From positions 1 through 25,492 of the IMG/VR virus record IMGVR_UViG_3300043778_000126: 25,492 nucleotides of DNA; one strand, given 5' to 3'. Under the pieces are notes generated by a model. The model was not told where the DNA came from and did no database searches. It saw only the letters and a program-made list of their open reading frames with translations. Shown in pieces: positions 1 to 7,006 of the stretch. The first letter of the stretch is position 1; every line of letters begins with the position of its first letter. The position numbers were made by a program, and so were the translations under genes. Origin of the DNA: a virus.

Positions 1-296
1 ATCGGGCGCAGCCGGATCGCGTAGGTTGTATTGAGATTGTCGCCGTTGTGCAGACGGAAGTTCACGCCCCAGAGATCGCCCAGGACGCCCGCGACAATCA
101 CGCCGGCTTGAATCAGGCCCATCGACAGGAACTCGACGGCGAAGGAGTCGGTCGCCGGCACGCCGCCGGTTACCGGATCGACCGGCACGAGCGTCGTGCC
201 CGACAGCAGGGAGTCACCGGTATCGAGCACGACCTCGATCGTCCTCAGTCGTGTGCCATCCGGATCGTGTGATTTAAGCAGCGGATATCCACTCAC
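1..296 (-). CDS. Probable virion protein, C-terminus cut off by the window edge
   Basis: The gene runs off the left end; 98 codons are visible. The start is GTG at 296-294, with a good ribosome-binding site AAGGAG (CTCCTT on the plus strand, 302-307) that overlaps the stop of the preceding repeat-protein gene. The protein starts VSGYPLLKSHDPDG and is rich in beta-prone residues. A hydrophobic, glycine-rich stretch lies near residues 57-72, and after it WGVNFRLHNGD leads into TYAIRLRP. That ending resembles Ig-like accessory domains in phage structural proteins, where a G-x-x-Y pattern precedes a beta strand, but this is a visual impression. Position after the repeat protein suggests a virion or tail accessory component. 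No function is assigned. Confidence 0.75.
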   Translation of the reverse strand, partial: MSGYPLLKSHDPDGTRLRTIEVVLDTGDSLLSGTTLVPVDPVTGGVPATDSFAVEFLSMGLIQAGVIVAGVLGDLWGVNFRLHNGDNLNTTYAIRLRP

Positions 297-306
297 GTCC
301 GCTCCT

Positions 307-2859
307 TCAGGTGATTCGATAGTCGGTGACCGGAGAAGCGTATATGGCGTCGCGCATGTCGATCACGAGCGAGCACCAGGGAGGAGCGGCCGGCCCCTGA
401 AAGAGCGGCGTCGCCTGACCAAAGCCGGCAAAGAGCGCGGTGCCGGGCGGGAGCAACGTGATCCCGGTCGTCACGAATGGGACGGTGATCACCGTAGCAA
501 CTTGGCTTGGCTGTCCGAATCCGCGAGCTAGGAAGCTCGCTGGCGGCAGCGAAGTCTCAAAGACCGCGGGCGAACGCAGGATGAACGCCGCCGGCTGAAG
601 CGGCACACCGATGAACAGCGCCCCCATTGGAGGCAGCTCGCCACGCGGCGCGTGCTGCACGGCGAACATGATCACCGGAGGCTGTGCAGCTTGACCGAAG
701 CCGCGCGCCAAGAGCGGTACCGGCGGCAGCGCGGCTGCTGCTGGCGGGATCGTCTGGTAGACCGCTGCCACCGCGGCGATCGTAGGCACGACGCCAGCGC
801 TAAGGCTGCCCGCTGGCGGGGGAGCCGTGACGCTTGGCAGGACTTGCGGAGAATAGACTGCGGGGGCCTGTGCGGGCTGCCCAGCGCCGGCGCGGACGGT
901 TACGTTCGGCGGCAGTTCGACCCAAGGTGCGAACCTGGCTGCCGAGTAGACCGGGGGCACCGGGAGCAGTATTTGGCCAGCGCCCGCCGACAAGATCGGC
1001 ACAAAGAAGCGTTCGGCGTTTGCAGGCAAGCGCGGCGCGCTGATCACCGTCGCGGACTGAGCGGCTTGTCCGAAGCCAGCAAAGAGCGCTGCCCTGGCGG
1101 TCTCGACCGGACGCAGCACCTCTGCCGAGCGCAGAATCACGGGCGATTGCGCCGGAAGACCGAATCCTGCGAATGTGGCGCCCTGCGGTGGCAGCTCCGC
1201 GCGAGGCGCGTTCGTGGGCGCGCTGACGACGGCGCCCACCTGTGCAGGCAGACCAAAGCCGGCCGCTATCGAGCCGCGCGGCGGCAGCTCCTGCAACTGC
1301 ACGACCGTGGCATGGGCGACGATCCCGGAGGTTGTCGCTGGAGGTATCACACCAGCGAACCACGCAGGCGTCGTTGTCGATGCTGGAGCGGGCGCCGATG
1401 AAGCAAGCGCAATCGTAGCGACTTGCGCCGCGTTACCGAAGCCCGCAGCGAGTGCGCCAAGCGGCGGCAGACTCGCGAACGGAGCGATCGGCGAACCGAG
1501 GATGACCGCGGGCTTAGCGGCCTGTCCGGCGCCAACGAAGAGAGCCGGCGCCGTTGCTGTAGCCCAGGGCCGAGGATGCGGGACGCTGACTACAGAGGCA
1601 ACTTGGGCTGCCGCGCCGAAGCCGGCGAACAGGGAGGCAGGCGGCGGCAGCGCGGCCGATGGCGGCACAACAGACCCCGCGATCACCGGCGCCTGCGCCG
1701 CCTGACCCGCTCCGGCTATGATAGTCGGGCGATGCGTCGTTGGCGCCGTAGGAGCGAATGCAAACGCGATCGTCGCAGCGGTCGGCGATGCGACCGAAAC
1801 GCCCAGGAAGAGGCCAGGACCGACAGGAGCCGGCGCCTCATCGGGTAGGAATGCGCTCGCGATGCCGGAGCCGACGACGCCGGGGTCGTTCGCGCTTCCC
1901 GCGTACAGAGCAGGCGCGGGCGCCGCAGGAAGGGGCACATTCGGCGCGCTGATTTGCGCAGCGACCCCGGCCGCCGCGGCAGCGAGCACGCCTGCGTAAA
2001 TGGTCGGCGCACTGGCCGGCAGATAGTTCGCGGCCCGCTCGCGCGTTTGGATGATCGCCGGCGCCTGCGCCGCCTGACCCGCTCCCGCGAAGACTTGAGG
2101 TAAGGGCGGCGGTAGGTACGCCGTTCCTTTCTCACCGCGGACTATTACGGGAGGCTGCGCGGCTTGCCCGGCGCCCGCGAAGCTCTTTGGCGTCAAATAT
2201 CGGGGCGGCTCCGGCGGCAACCCGTTCGTGATGATCGTCGAGGCCACGCTGGGCGCGGGCTCGATGACAAGCACATAAGTGTGATACTCGAGCGAGCCGG
2301 TGAGCTCAGCAAGCGACAGAACACCGGTCGCACCGGGGCTCATGTTCTGCTTGTAGAAAGCGCTGATCTTGTACGGCTGAGAGTTCGTGCTCGCCGTGTC
2401 GAGCGTCAAGCCAGAGCTGCCCGCAGTGACCGGATCTTGGCCGACCACGCCGCAGATGAGAGTCGCGCCCGAATTGACGACATTGACACTGATGGTCGGT
2501 ACCGCAGTGCCAGTAGGGGAAAGCTGGAAATTAGTGGAAGTCGCACCGAGCGTGCCGCCCGCGGCGTTCCACGATTCGATGACGGAGCCCGAGATCGTGC
2601 TGCCCGTCGCGCTGACTACAATGTTTGCGCCAACATCGCCCGCGACGGCTTGCTTGGCAAAAACGTAGGCGTAGTTTGCACCGTCGTTCTGAGCGCCCAC
2701 CAACGACCATGCGGTCGTGACGGTCGGAATCGTCGCGCCCGCTCCGCCGCCGATGAACCAGATGTAGACGACGATCACATCGCCAGCGGCGATCGTGCCG
2801 GGCGTAAGCGTGTTGCTTCCGCCGCTGCCAGGAACGCTGGAGCGAAGCGGGATTGTCAC
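307..2859 (-). CDS. 850-aa virion-type protein with about 19 degenerate 30-residue repeats
   Basis: Starts at GTG (2859-2857), overlapping the stop of the 64-aa gene as GTGA. Residues 1-205 form a Gly/Thr/Val-rich, beta-predicted domain with no signal peptide. Residues about 211-820 are a chain of some 19 imperfect repeats of about 30 residues, each with the core LPPxxxLFAGFGQAAQ followed by a short hydrophobic strand (VI or II). Several units have diverged: one near residue 300 is Ala-rich and one near 340 is longer. Residues 821-850 form a unique C-terminal tail. Composition is dominated by Ala, Pro and Gly, with few charged residues. The gene lies downstream of the head and connector genes, next to an SGNH hydrolase, so a fibre, spike or capsid-surface role is likely. 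I do not recognise the repeat family. Confidence 0.85.
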   Translation of the reverse strand: MTIPLRSSVPGSGGSNTLTPGTIAAGDVIVVYIWFIGGGAGATIPTVTTAWSLVGAQNDGANYAYVFAKQAVAGDVGANIVVSATGSTISGSVIESWNAAGGTLGATSTNFQLSPTGTAVPTISVNVVNSGATLICGVVGQDPVTAGSSGLTLDTASTNSQPYKISAFYKQNMSPGATGVLSLAELTGSLEYHTYVLVIEPAPSVASTIITNGLPPEPPRYLTPKSFAGAGQAAQPPVIVRGEKGTAYLPPPLPQVFAGAGQAAQAPAIIQTRERAANYLPASAPTIYAGVLAAAAAGVAAQISAPNVPLPAAPAPALYAGSANDPGVVGSGIASAFLPDEAPAPVGPGLFLGVSVASPTAATIAFAFAPTAPTTHRPTIIAGAGQAAQAPVIAGSVVPPSAALPPPASLFAGFGAAAQVASVVSVPHPRPWATATAPALFVGAGQAAKPAVILGSPIAPFASLPPLGALAAGFGNAAQVATIALASSAPAPASTTTPAWFAGVIPPATTSGIVAHATVVQLQELPPRGSIAAGFGLPAQVGAVVSAPTNAPRAELPPQGATFAGFGLPAQSPVILRSAEVLRPVETARAALFAGFGQAAQSATVISAPRLPANAERFFVPILSAGAGQILLPVPPVYSAARFAPWVELPPNVTVRAGAGQPAQAPAVYSPQVLPSVTAPPPAGSLSAGVVPTIAAVAAVYQTIPPAAAALPPVPLLARGFGQAAQPPVIMFAVQHAPRGELPPMGALFIGVPLQPAAFILRSPAVFETSLPPASFLARGFGQPSQVATVITVPFVTTGITLLPPGTALFAGFGQATPLFQGPAAPPWCSLVIDMRDAIYASPVTDYRIT
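400..2229 (-). repeat. Array of about 19 diverged 90-bp coding repeats
   Basis: This part of the 850-aa gene encodes residues about 211-820. The units are about 90 bp, in frame and not identical at DNA level. The protein core is LPPxxxLFAGFGQAAQ. The most regular copies are FAGAGQAAQPPVIV, FAGAGQAAQAPAII and FAGFGLPAQSPVIL. The divergence suggests old duplication under selection rather than recent slippage. Confidence 0.85.
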
Positions 2860-3050
2860 GTCGATACCGCGGGCTGCGCTTCGATCTCGAGGTCCTCATG
2901 CTTGACGCTGGCATGCGTACCATCGTCGAATTGCACGCACACACCCGCCGCCGGTACAGTCATCGCAACTTTGCCGCGCTTGCCCTTGTGCTCTCCGGTG
3001 TGCACGTGGACTCGCTTTTCGAGATCTGCAGGTGTGAACTCGATCGTCAT
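2856..3050 (-). CDS. 64-aa KOW-like small protein
   Basis: The ATG at 3050-3048 overlaps the stop of the SGNH hydrolase gene (TAATG), and its own stop overlaps the GTG of the repeat-protein gene. A longer reading from 3080 is possible but lies inside the hydrolase gene and lacks the coupling. The protein starts MTIEFTPADLEKRVHVH. Its middle, GEHKGKRGKVAM, has the G-x-x-K-G-x-x-G spacing of KOW-like small beta-barrels, followed by VCVQFDDGTHASV, which could form the closing strands. Such folds bind nucleic acid or act as structural modules in phage proteins. The function here is unknown. Tight coupling on both sides suggests coordinated production with its neighbours. Confidence 0.75.
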   Translation of the reverse strand: MTIEFTPADLEKRVHVHTGEHKGKRGKVAMTVPAAGVCVQFDDGTHASVKHEDLEIEAQPAVST

Positions 3051-3691
3051 TAGATGATGCTCCGGATCGTAGTCTCCCAAGCACTCGCCGCGCTCACGCC
3101 TTGCGCCGTGGTGATGTGCGTGCCGTCCGACTGCCCGGGCGTGCCCACAATTGTGAACAGGTCAACGATCGCTGCATCGGCCACGCTCGCCTGATTCGCT
3201 ACGAGCAAATTGTTCCAAGTCGTCACAGTCGCAGGGTTCAAGCTGTTACGCGGAATGCAGTTGGAGACGATGATTTTAACGCCAGGGTTCGCAGCTCTGC
3301 GAGCCGCGACATAGGTTTGCAGGTTGCCCAGCAGCGTCGCAGGCGGCGTGCCTGCCAAATAGAGGTCGTTCGTCCCGCCCCAAAAGCAAATGATATTCCA
3401 AGGCTTCGTGCCGTCGTACGCTGGGTCAACGTGCGTCGCCGCATCGTTGATCATGTCGGGGTTGATCTTCCAGCCGCCGACCGCGGTGTTGACCCAGGTC
3501 ACGCTCGTGTTGGCATTGGCCAAGCTATGCAGCGGAGCGGTGACCGTCACATCGAACGTGCTATCGGCGCTGTTGTAACCAGCGCTCAGCGAGTCACCCA
3601 CGCCGATGATTTTTCCGAGCAACGTCCCAACAAACGGATGAAGACGGCTGCCAGGAACCACGCCGACGAGAGGCTGACGAGCACCGACCAT
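3050..3691 (-). CDS. SGNH/GDSL-family hydrolase (esterase/deacetylase-like)
   Basis: 213 aa. The SGNH blocks are in order: GDSLS at residues 32-36 (nucleophile Ser34), a Gly in VGGW at 72-73, GGTND at 105-109 (oxyanion Asn108), and DGTH at 189-192 giving the Asp189/His192 pair. All catalytic residues are therefore present. Family members remove ester-linked groups such as acetyls from polysaccharides or lipids. The length is normal for a single SGNH domain. No signal peptide is visible, as expected for a virion-borne enzyme. It sits among late accessory genes and is coupled to a KOW-like protein and a repeat protein, which suggests a capsule- or LPS-modifying virion enzyme. The substrate cannot be read from the sequence. 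Confidence 0.85.
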   Translation of the reverse strand: MVGARQPLVGVVPGSRLHPFVGTLLGKIIGVGDSLSAGYNSADSTFDVTVTAPLHSLANANTSVTWVNTAVGGWKINPDMINDAATHVDPAYDGTKPWNIICFWGGTNDLYLAGTPPATLLGNLQTYVAARRAANPGVKIIVSNCIPRNSLNPATVTTWNNLLVANQASVADAAIVDLFTIVGTPGQSDGTHITTAQGVSAASAWETTIRSII

Positions 3692-3703
3692 CGCGCTCGC
3701 CTT

Positions 3704-4069
3704 TCAGTTCAGCCCGAGCGTGATCGCAATGCCGTTGGCCTGAAGGTAGTCGAACGACGAGCGCAGGACCTTGTCGCGCAACCGCTCGCCGGTGAGCAGC
3801 GACGAGCCCGGCATCGAGTCGCTGAGCGTTCCTCGACGCACCGTCATCAGGCACACGCCGAGCGCTGGAATGTTGCCGTCCGCTTTCGCCAGGTTGGTAA
3901 AAGCGATCACCAAGATCGGAAGCGCACCCTCGGCCCACTTCACGAAATAGTCGGCGCCCTTGCACTCGGGAATGTCCTCGAGCGCGCGACGTGCGATGTC
4001 GATCGCTTCCTGCTCGAAGCCTGGCGGCACTGCGAGCGGGCTCATGCGCGGCGATTCGGGCGCGCTCAT
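3704..4069 (-). CDS. 121-aa phage protein of unknown function
   Basis: The ATG at 4069-4067 overlaps the TGA of the upstream zinc-motif gene (ATGA), which supports this start. A second ATG eight codons later is an alternative. The protein starts MSAPESPRMSPLAVPPGFEQ and has a mixed helical middle with an IPECKGADYFVKW segment and a hydrophobic strand PILVIAFTNLA. The C-terminal part, GERLRDKVLRSSFDYLQANG, looks helical. No signal peptide or transmembrane segment was seen. I do not recognise the family. Coupling to the upstream zinc-motif gene suggests the two act together. Confidence 0.75.
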   Translation of the reverse strand: MSAPESPRMSPLAVPPGFEQEAIDIARRALEDIPECKGADYFVKWAEGALPILVIAFTNLAKADGNIPALGVCLMTVRRGTLSDSMPGSSLLTGERLRDKVLRSSFDYLQANGIAITLGLN

Positions 4070-4647
4070 TCTGTCATTCCGAGCGGCGGCGCGGCCTGCA
4101 TGACGATCGCGGCTCGCACGGGCGCCTCGACCTCCGGAGAGTCGTCTTCGACGTATTGCTCGGAGCCGATGGCAAGGATTACGATTTCGATTCCGCCGAA
4201 CTTCGCGCCGAGGTCGTCGCCCTTGGCGGTGACGTCGATGCGGCACTCGGGGAACATGGCGCACTGAGCCAGGATGTATGCGCCAGCTGCGGAGAACTGC
4301 GCCGATGCCTTGCGTATGCGGTCGGCCTTCTCCTGAGTCATCTTCGTTTCGCGGCGCGTCTGCGTGCCGAACGTGGCGCCTCCAGCGGCTTCGCCGAGCG
4401 TCACCGTCTCGGCGGGAACCCAGCGGAAATTGAGCGGGTCGCACTCGCCGACGTTGTGGCGGTTCAGCGCGTTCTCGATGCCGCAGTGAGCGGCACAAAG
4501 GCCGCTGCGAACGGCGTCGCAATGCGCGCAGCCAACGACCGCCGACTGATGCGTGGAGCAGCGCTTGCGGGCAACGGTGTTGCAGACCGCGCAGTCGCGC
4601 TCGTCAGACAAAGACTTCGGACCGATGTACTTAAAAGACCATTCCAT
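4066..4647 (-). CDS. 193-aa protein with two tandem CxxC-x7-CxxH zinc-binding motifs
   Basis: The ATG at 4647-4645 follows the purine-rich stretch GAGGGAAG. The N-terminus carries two copies of one spacing: C19-x2-C22-x7-C30-x2-H33 and C40-x2-C43-x7-C51-x2-H54. The copies are similar (CAVCNTVARKRCSTH and CAHCDAVRSGLCAAH), so this looks like a duplicated small zinc finger. Residues 103-193 form a separate mixed alpha/beta part starting MTQEKADRIRKASAQF. Zinc fingers of this size bind nucleic acid or protein, but the target is unknown. The gene stands alone after a terminator-like hairpin and is coupled to the following 121-aa gene. A later start at Met103 would drop the zinc part. The unbroken frame and the coding-like cysteine spacing argue for the long form. 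Confidence 0.75.
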   Translation of the reverse strand: MEWSFKYIGPKSLSDERDCAVCNTVARKRCSTHQSAVVGCAHCDAVRSGLCAAHCGIENALNRHNVGECDPLNFRWVPAETVTLGEAAGGATFGTQTRRETKMTQEKADRIRKASAQFSAAGAYILAQCAMFPECRIDVTAKGDDLGAKFGGIEIVILAIGSEQYVEDDSPEVEAPVRAAIVMQAAPPLGMTE

Positions 4648-4666
4648 TTTCTTCCCTCGAGATGGT

Positions 4667-4715
4667 GGAACAAATTAGCGAGGCCACGTCGCGCCGCTCG
4701 ACGGTCGGTGGCCTC
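4667..4715 (-). terminator. Terminator-like hairpin after the 145-aa gene
   Basis: On the transcribed minus strand, GAGGCCAC (4715-4708) pairs perfectly with GTGGCCTC (4687-4680) across a 20-nt loop. The 3' arm is followed by GCTAATTTGTTCC, which is moderately U-rich. It starts about 25 bp after the stop of the 145-aa gene and ends before the start of the zinc-motif gene. The long loop makes it weaker than a classical intrinsic terminator. Confidence 0.5.
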
Positions 4716-4739
4716 CACGCCTTGTGCGCTGATGAGCGT

Positions 4740-5177
4740 TTACTCGTCGTATTCGACGTAAACGTCCAGTGCGCTCGCCGTCGCGCCGCCGTGGTTCCAG
4801 AGAACCTTCCACGCCGACTTGGCGATGGCGATGCGCTCGTCGAGCGCCAGCTTCCACATCACGCCCGCGCCGACGGCAGCACCGAGCGTGGCTTTGCGAT
4901 CGAATACGGTCGGGGCGGTCGGGGCGGTCGACCATGCGGTGCCGAGCAGCGCCGTAGACGCCGCGTCTGCTGCGTCGTGCGCATTCGGGACGATGGTGGT
5001 AGTGGCCACCGGGGTATTGGCCGGCGTGCCGAGCGACACGGAGCTCGCGGTTGCCGCCGTCGTAAAGGCGCCAATCTCGCGCAGCAGTGCGCGGCGGTTG
5101 GCGGTCGTATTCATGGTCGCGTGGGCCGCGGCCGTACCTGCGGCGGTGCTTGTGCCGCCAACCGTAAACGTAGGCAT
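4740..5177 (-). CDS. 145-aa probable virion structural protein
   Basis: The ATG at 5177-5175 has an AGGAG ribosome-binding site about 11 nt upstream. The protein starts MPTFTVGGTSTAAGTAAAH and is very rich in Ala and Thr, with no signal peptide or membrane segment. The middle (VATTTIVPNAHDAADAA) and the C-terminus (VLWNHGGATASALDVYVEY) alternate in a way that suggests beta strands. Low charge, Ala/Thr richness, a strong RBS and a following terminator-like hairpin fit an abundant structural protein placed after the connector genes. It could be a tail-tube-like or decoration protein; nothing in the sequence decides. The family is unknown to me. Confidence 0.7.
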   Translation of the reverse strand: MPTFTVGGTSTAAGTAAAHATMNTTANRRALLREIGAFTTAATASSVSLGTPANTPVATTTIVPNAHDAADAASTALLGTAWSTAPTAPTVFDRKATLGAAVGAGVMWKLALDERIAIAKSAWKVLWNHGGATASALDVYVEYDE

Positions 5178-5251
5178 CGTATTTCTCTCTCCTGTTTGGG
5201 GGTCTTGTTGCGAAGTTCCCCACCGGAAAAGCGGGGGACGGGCAAGTTGGC

Positions 5252-5398
5252 TCAGCGCGCGCGAGGCGGACGTGGAACGATGAGCGCGGCGCGCTTCGTC
5301 GGCGCCGGCCGCATTGGCAGCTTCGGCACCGGATCGGGATTGCGCTTCACGCGCTTCGGAACAGCGGGGGGCGCGGCGGGTTTGGCTTTGGTTGTCAT
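5252..5398 (-). CDS. 48-aa basic proline-rich peptide
   Basis: The ATG at 5398-5396 overlaps the TGA of the gp10-like gene (ATGA). The frame encodes 48 residues: MTTKAKPAAPPAVPKRVKRN, then Pro- and Arg-rich sequence ending PRPPRAR, stop TGA at 5252-5254. About a quarter of the residues are Lys or Arg and about a quarter are Pro, so it is probably disordered and could bind nucleic acid or an acidic partner. It sits between the tail-completion protein and a structural protein. Start/stop coupling and G+C-rich third positions favour a real gene. Confidence 0.6.
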   Translation of the reverse strand: MTTKAKPAAPPAVPKRVKRNPDPVPKLPMRPAPTKRAALIVPRPPRAR

Positions 5399-5916
5399 TG
5401 AGAGTTTCCGCTAGAGCCGTTGCCCACTTGGTGGGTTACGCTCTTCCACATTTGGCCGCCGTCGATCAGCGGTGTTGAGCTGCCCTTGCGCTCGATCGTC
5501 GACTCGGCGTTTGCAGGCTCGATGCCAGCCTTGATGCGCGCTTGGATGCGGCCGACGAAGAGCAAGCCCACGCGATTGAGCGCAGTCGTCATGTCGGGCA
5601 CGGTGCCCTTCAGGACCGCTGCAGCCGACTTCCTCAGCGCGGCGCGGTTCTCTTCGACATTCTCATCAGCCCAATCGACGATGAACGAGCGCCGAGGCGG
5701 ATTGCCTTCGGGCTTCGATTCCGTCGGCGGCCCGCCGAACTCGTTGAACGCAGCTATCTCGATCAGCGTCGCGTCGTCGCTGCCCTCTGCGGCTTGCGCG
5801 CCCTCGGCCTCGTGGATGCCGACCGTCAGATTCTGACCGGCCGCCATCTTGCGCAGGCGCGCGATCATCGCGTTCGCGCCGCGGTCGACGCTCGTGATCT
5901 TGACCCCGCGCGCCAT
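5395..5916 (-). CDS. HK97 gp10-like tail-completion / neck protein
   Basis: 173 aa, ATG at 5916-5914. Features typical of the HK97 gp10/virion-morphogenesis group are an N-terminal basic helix with NAMIARLRKMA, a strand TVGIHEAEGA, the NEFGGPP segment (residues about 58-64), the PPRRSFI strand (about 73-79), a long helix with VGRIQARIKAGI, and a C-terminal TPLIDGGQMWKSV motif that matches the family's TPLxDTGxLxxSI ending. Proteins of this group cap the tail end or form the head-tail stopper. The position after the DUF4054 connector is as expected. The C-terminal tail is Ser/Gly-rich. Confidence 0.8.
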   Translation of the reverse strand: MARGVKITSVDRGANAMIARLRKMAAGQNLTVGIHEAEGAQAAEGSDDATLIEIAAFNEFGGPPTESKPEGNPPRRSFIVDWADENVEENRAALRKSAAAVLKGTVPDMTTALNRVGLLFVGRIQARIKAGIEPANAESTIERKGSSTPLIDGGQMWKSVTHQVGNGSSGNSQ

Positions 5917-5918
5917 GG

Positions 5919-6215
5919 TCAGTTCAGCACGGTAAAGCCGAGCCCGAGTTCACGCCGCACCTGACAATATTCCCGCCAGTAGCGGCTCTTCTGGTTCGGC
6001 TTCTCGCCGACATCGCCATCGAGCCGCAGGCTGTCGCCAGCCGGATCCGTCCAAAGCAGGTGCGCCGTAAGGAACCCAACCGCCTCGTCGAGGCGCGTGC
6101 CATAGAGCGTCGCGTCGCAGCGGCCGTAAGCAATCCCGAGCTTCGCCGAGATCGTCAACGGATCGATATTCGAGAAGCTCGGGTAAGCGTTCACGAAGGT
6201 CGATGGGGTGAGCAT
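5919..6215 (-). CDS. DUF4054-like head-tail connector (adaptor)
   Basis: 98 aa, ATG at 6215-6213. The N-terminus (TPSTFVNAYPSFSN), a helix containing AKLGIAYGRCD, the segment DEAVGFLTAHLLW (residues about 43-55) and a short loop before the C-terminus match the DUF4054 group. Those small helical proteins sit between the major capsid and the tail-completion genes and serve as head-completion adaptors. Here the gene is exactly there, with the gp10-like gene 2 bp downstream. The later part (KSRYWREYCQVRREL) is a helix followed by a short strand. The length is close to the family norm. Confidence 0.75.
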   Translation of the reverse strand: MLTPSTFVNAYPSFSNIDPLTISAKLGIAYGRCDATLYGTRLDEAVGFLTAHLLWTDPAGDSLRLDGDVGEKPNQKSRYWREYCQVRRELGLGFTVLN

Positions 6216-6219
6216 GGGC

Positions 6220-6540
6220 TTACTTCTTGGCTTCGGACTTCGCTGTGTCGGGCTGAGGCGCGGGCCACGGCGAGGGCTTCCCGTCGCCGTCGAGGATCAC
6301 GATCTTCACCGTGCCCGCCTTCTGCAATGCAAGCAGGCGAGCTTCGACGGGCGCCGGCAACGGCCCTTCGAAGTGGTTGGCGCCCGGCACGAGCTCGAAC
6401 ATGCCGTGCGGGGGCGGCATGCTGATCTTTCGATCCGCTGTGACGCTAAAGAGCTGGAGCTTGGCCTTCGCCTTTGCCGCGAGCCCTTCGGACTCGAGCT
6501 GCTCCGGCGTCTTCTCCACGCTGGTCTGTGCGTCAGCCAT
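6220..6540 (-). CDS. 106-aa phage protein of unknown function
   Basis: The ATG at 6540-6538 overlaps the previous stop as TGATG. An in-frame GTG lies one codon earlier, so the start is uncertain by one residue. The N-terminus (residues about 6-30) is Glu/Lys/Ala-rich and helical. A central beta-prone core contains MFELVPGANHFEGPLP, and a second segment AGTVKIVILDGDG follows. The last 20 residues are Pro- and Lys-rich. The core recalls short beta-sandwich accessory proteins, but I recognise no family. It lies between the capsid and connector genes, where small head-completion or decoration proteins are common. Confidence 0.7.
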   Translation of the reverse strand: MADAQTSVEKTPEQLESEGLAAKAKAKLQLFSVTADRKISMPPPHGMFELVPGANHFEGPLPAPVEARLLALQKAGTVKIVILDGDGKPSPWPAPQPDTAKSEAKK

Positions 6541-6923
6541 CACGCCGCTCGCCGACCGGGCTTCTTCTTGGGCGGCTCGATCGCAGCGCTTGAGCGCACG
6601 GTCGGTGCTTTGGCGTCCGGCTCAGGCTTTTGGCCGAGCGGATTGCCATCGGTGTCGGTGAACTTCAGCAGGCCGATCTCGAGGAATCGCGGCCTGCCGT
6701 CGCTGTCGACCTCGGCGGTGTTCTCGTTCTTGCCATCGCGCGCGCGCCGTCCGTAGTGATACGTCAGCCGAGCGATCGTCACAGAGTCGAGCTTGTCGGT
6801 CTCCACGACGCCCGGGCCTTGCGGCGTGGCCATCGGGATCACCAGCACAGGCGATTTGTTGCCCATCTCTGGACGCAGCGGCACGGAAAGATCGTGCCCG
6901 AGTTTGCTTTCGACGCGGATCAT
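6540..6923 (-). CDS. 127-aa phage protein of unknown function
   Basis: The ATG at 6923-6921 follows AAGGG about 11 nt upstream. The protein starts MIRVESKLGHDLSVPLRP. Residues about 20-90 look beta-rich (VLVIPMATPQGPGVVETD, then a strand with TIARLTYHYG and FLEIGLLKF). The C-terminus is Pro-, Lys- and Arg-rich and ends PKKKPGRRAA, a basic tail that could touch DNA or an acidic capsid surface. It is the first gene after the major capsid protein, separated by an 83-bp gap that holds only a short G/C hairpin. No recognised family. Confidence 0.7.
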   Translation of the reverse strand: MIRVESKLGHDLSVPLRPEMGNKSPVLVIPMATPQGPGVVETDKLDSVTIARLTYHYGRRARDGKNENTAEVDSDGRPRFLEIGLLKFTDTDGNPLGQKPEPDAKAPTVRSSAAIEPPKKKPGRRAA

Positions 6924-7006
6924 GTGAGCTTTTTCCCTTCGAGTTTGACCCCCCTCGGGGCCGCATAACTAGCTACCAAGTAGCGACTAAGAACGAGTGT
7001 TCGCGA

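Noticed and set aside
652-1705. Long plus-strand frames (652-1401 and 1175-1705)
   Set aside because: They mirror the repeat gene on the other strand and inherit its periodicity; codons do not look selected.
2164-4267. Plus-strand frames of 297 and 388 codons
   Set aside because: They cross several minus-strand genes with good starts and motifs and have no RBS. They are shadows of G+C-rich coding DNA.
4070-4522. Longer N-terminus for the 121-aa gene
   Set aside because: The extension lies within the zinc-motif gene in another frame and is Arg-rich noise; the ATGA overlap at 4069 gives a better start.
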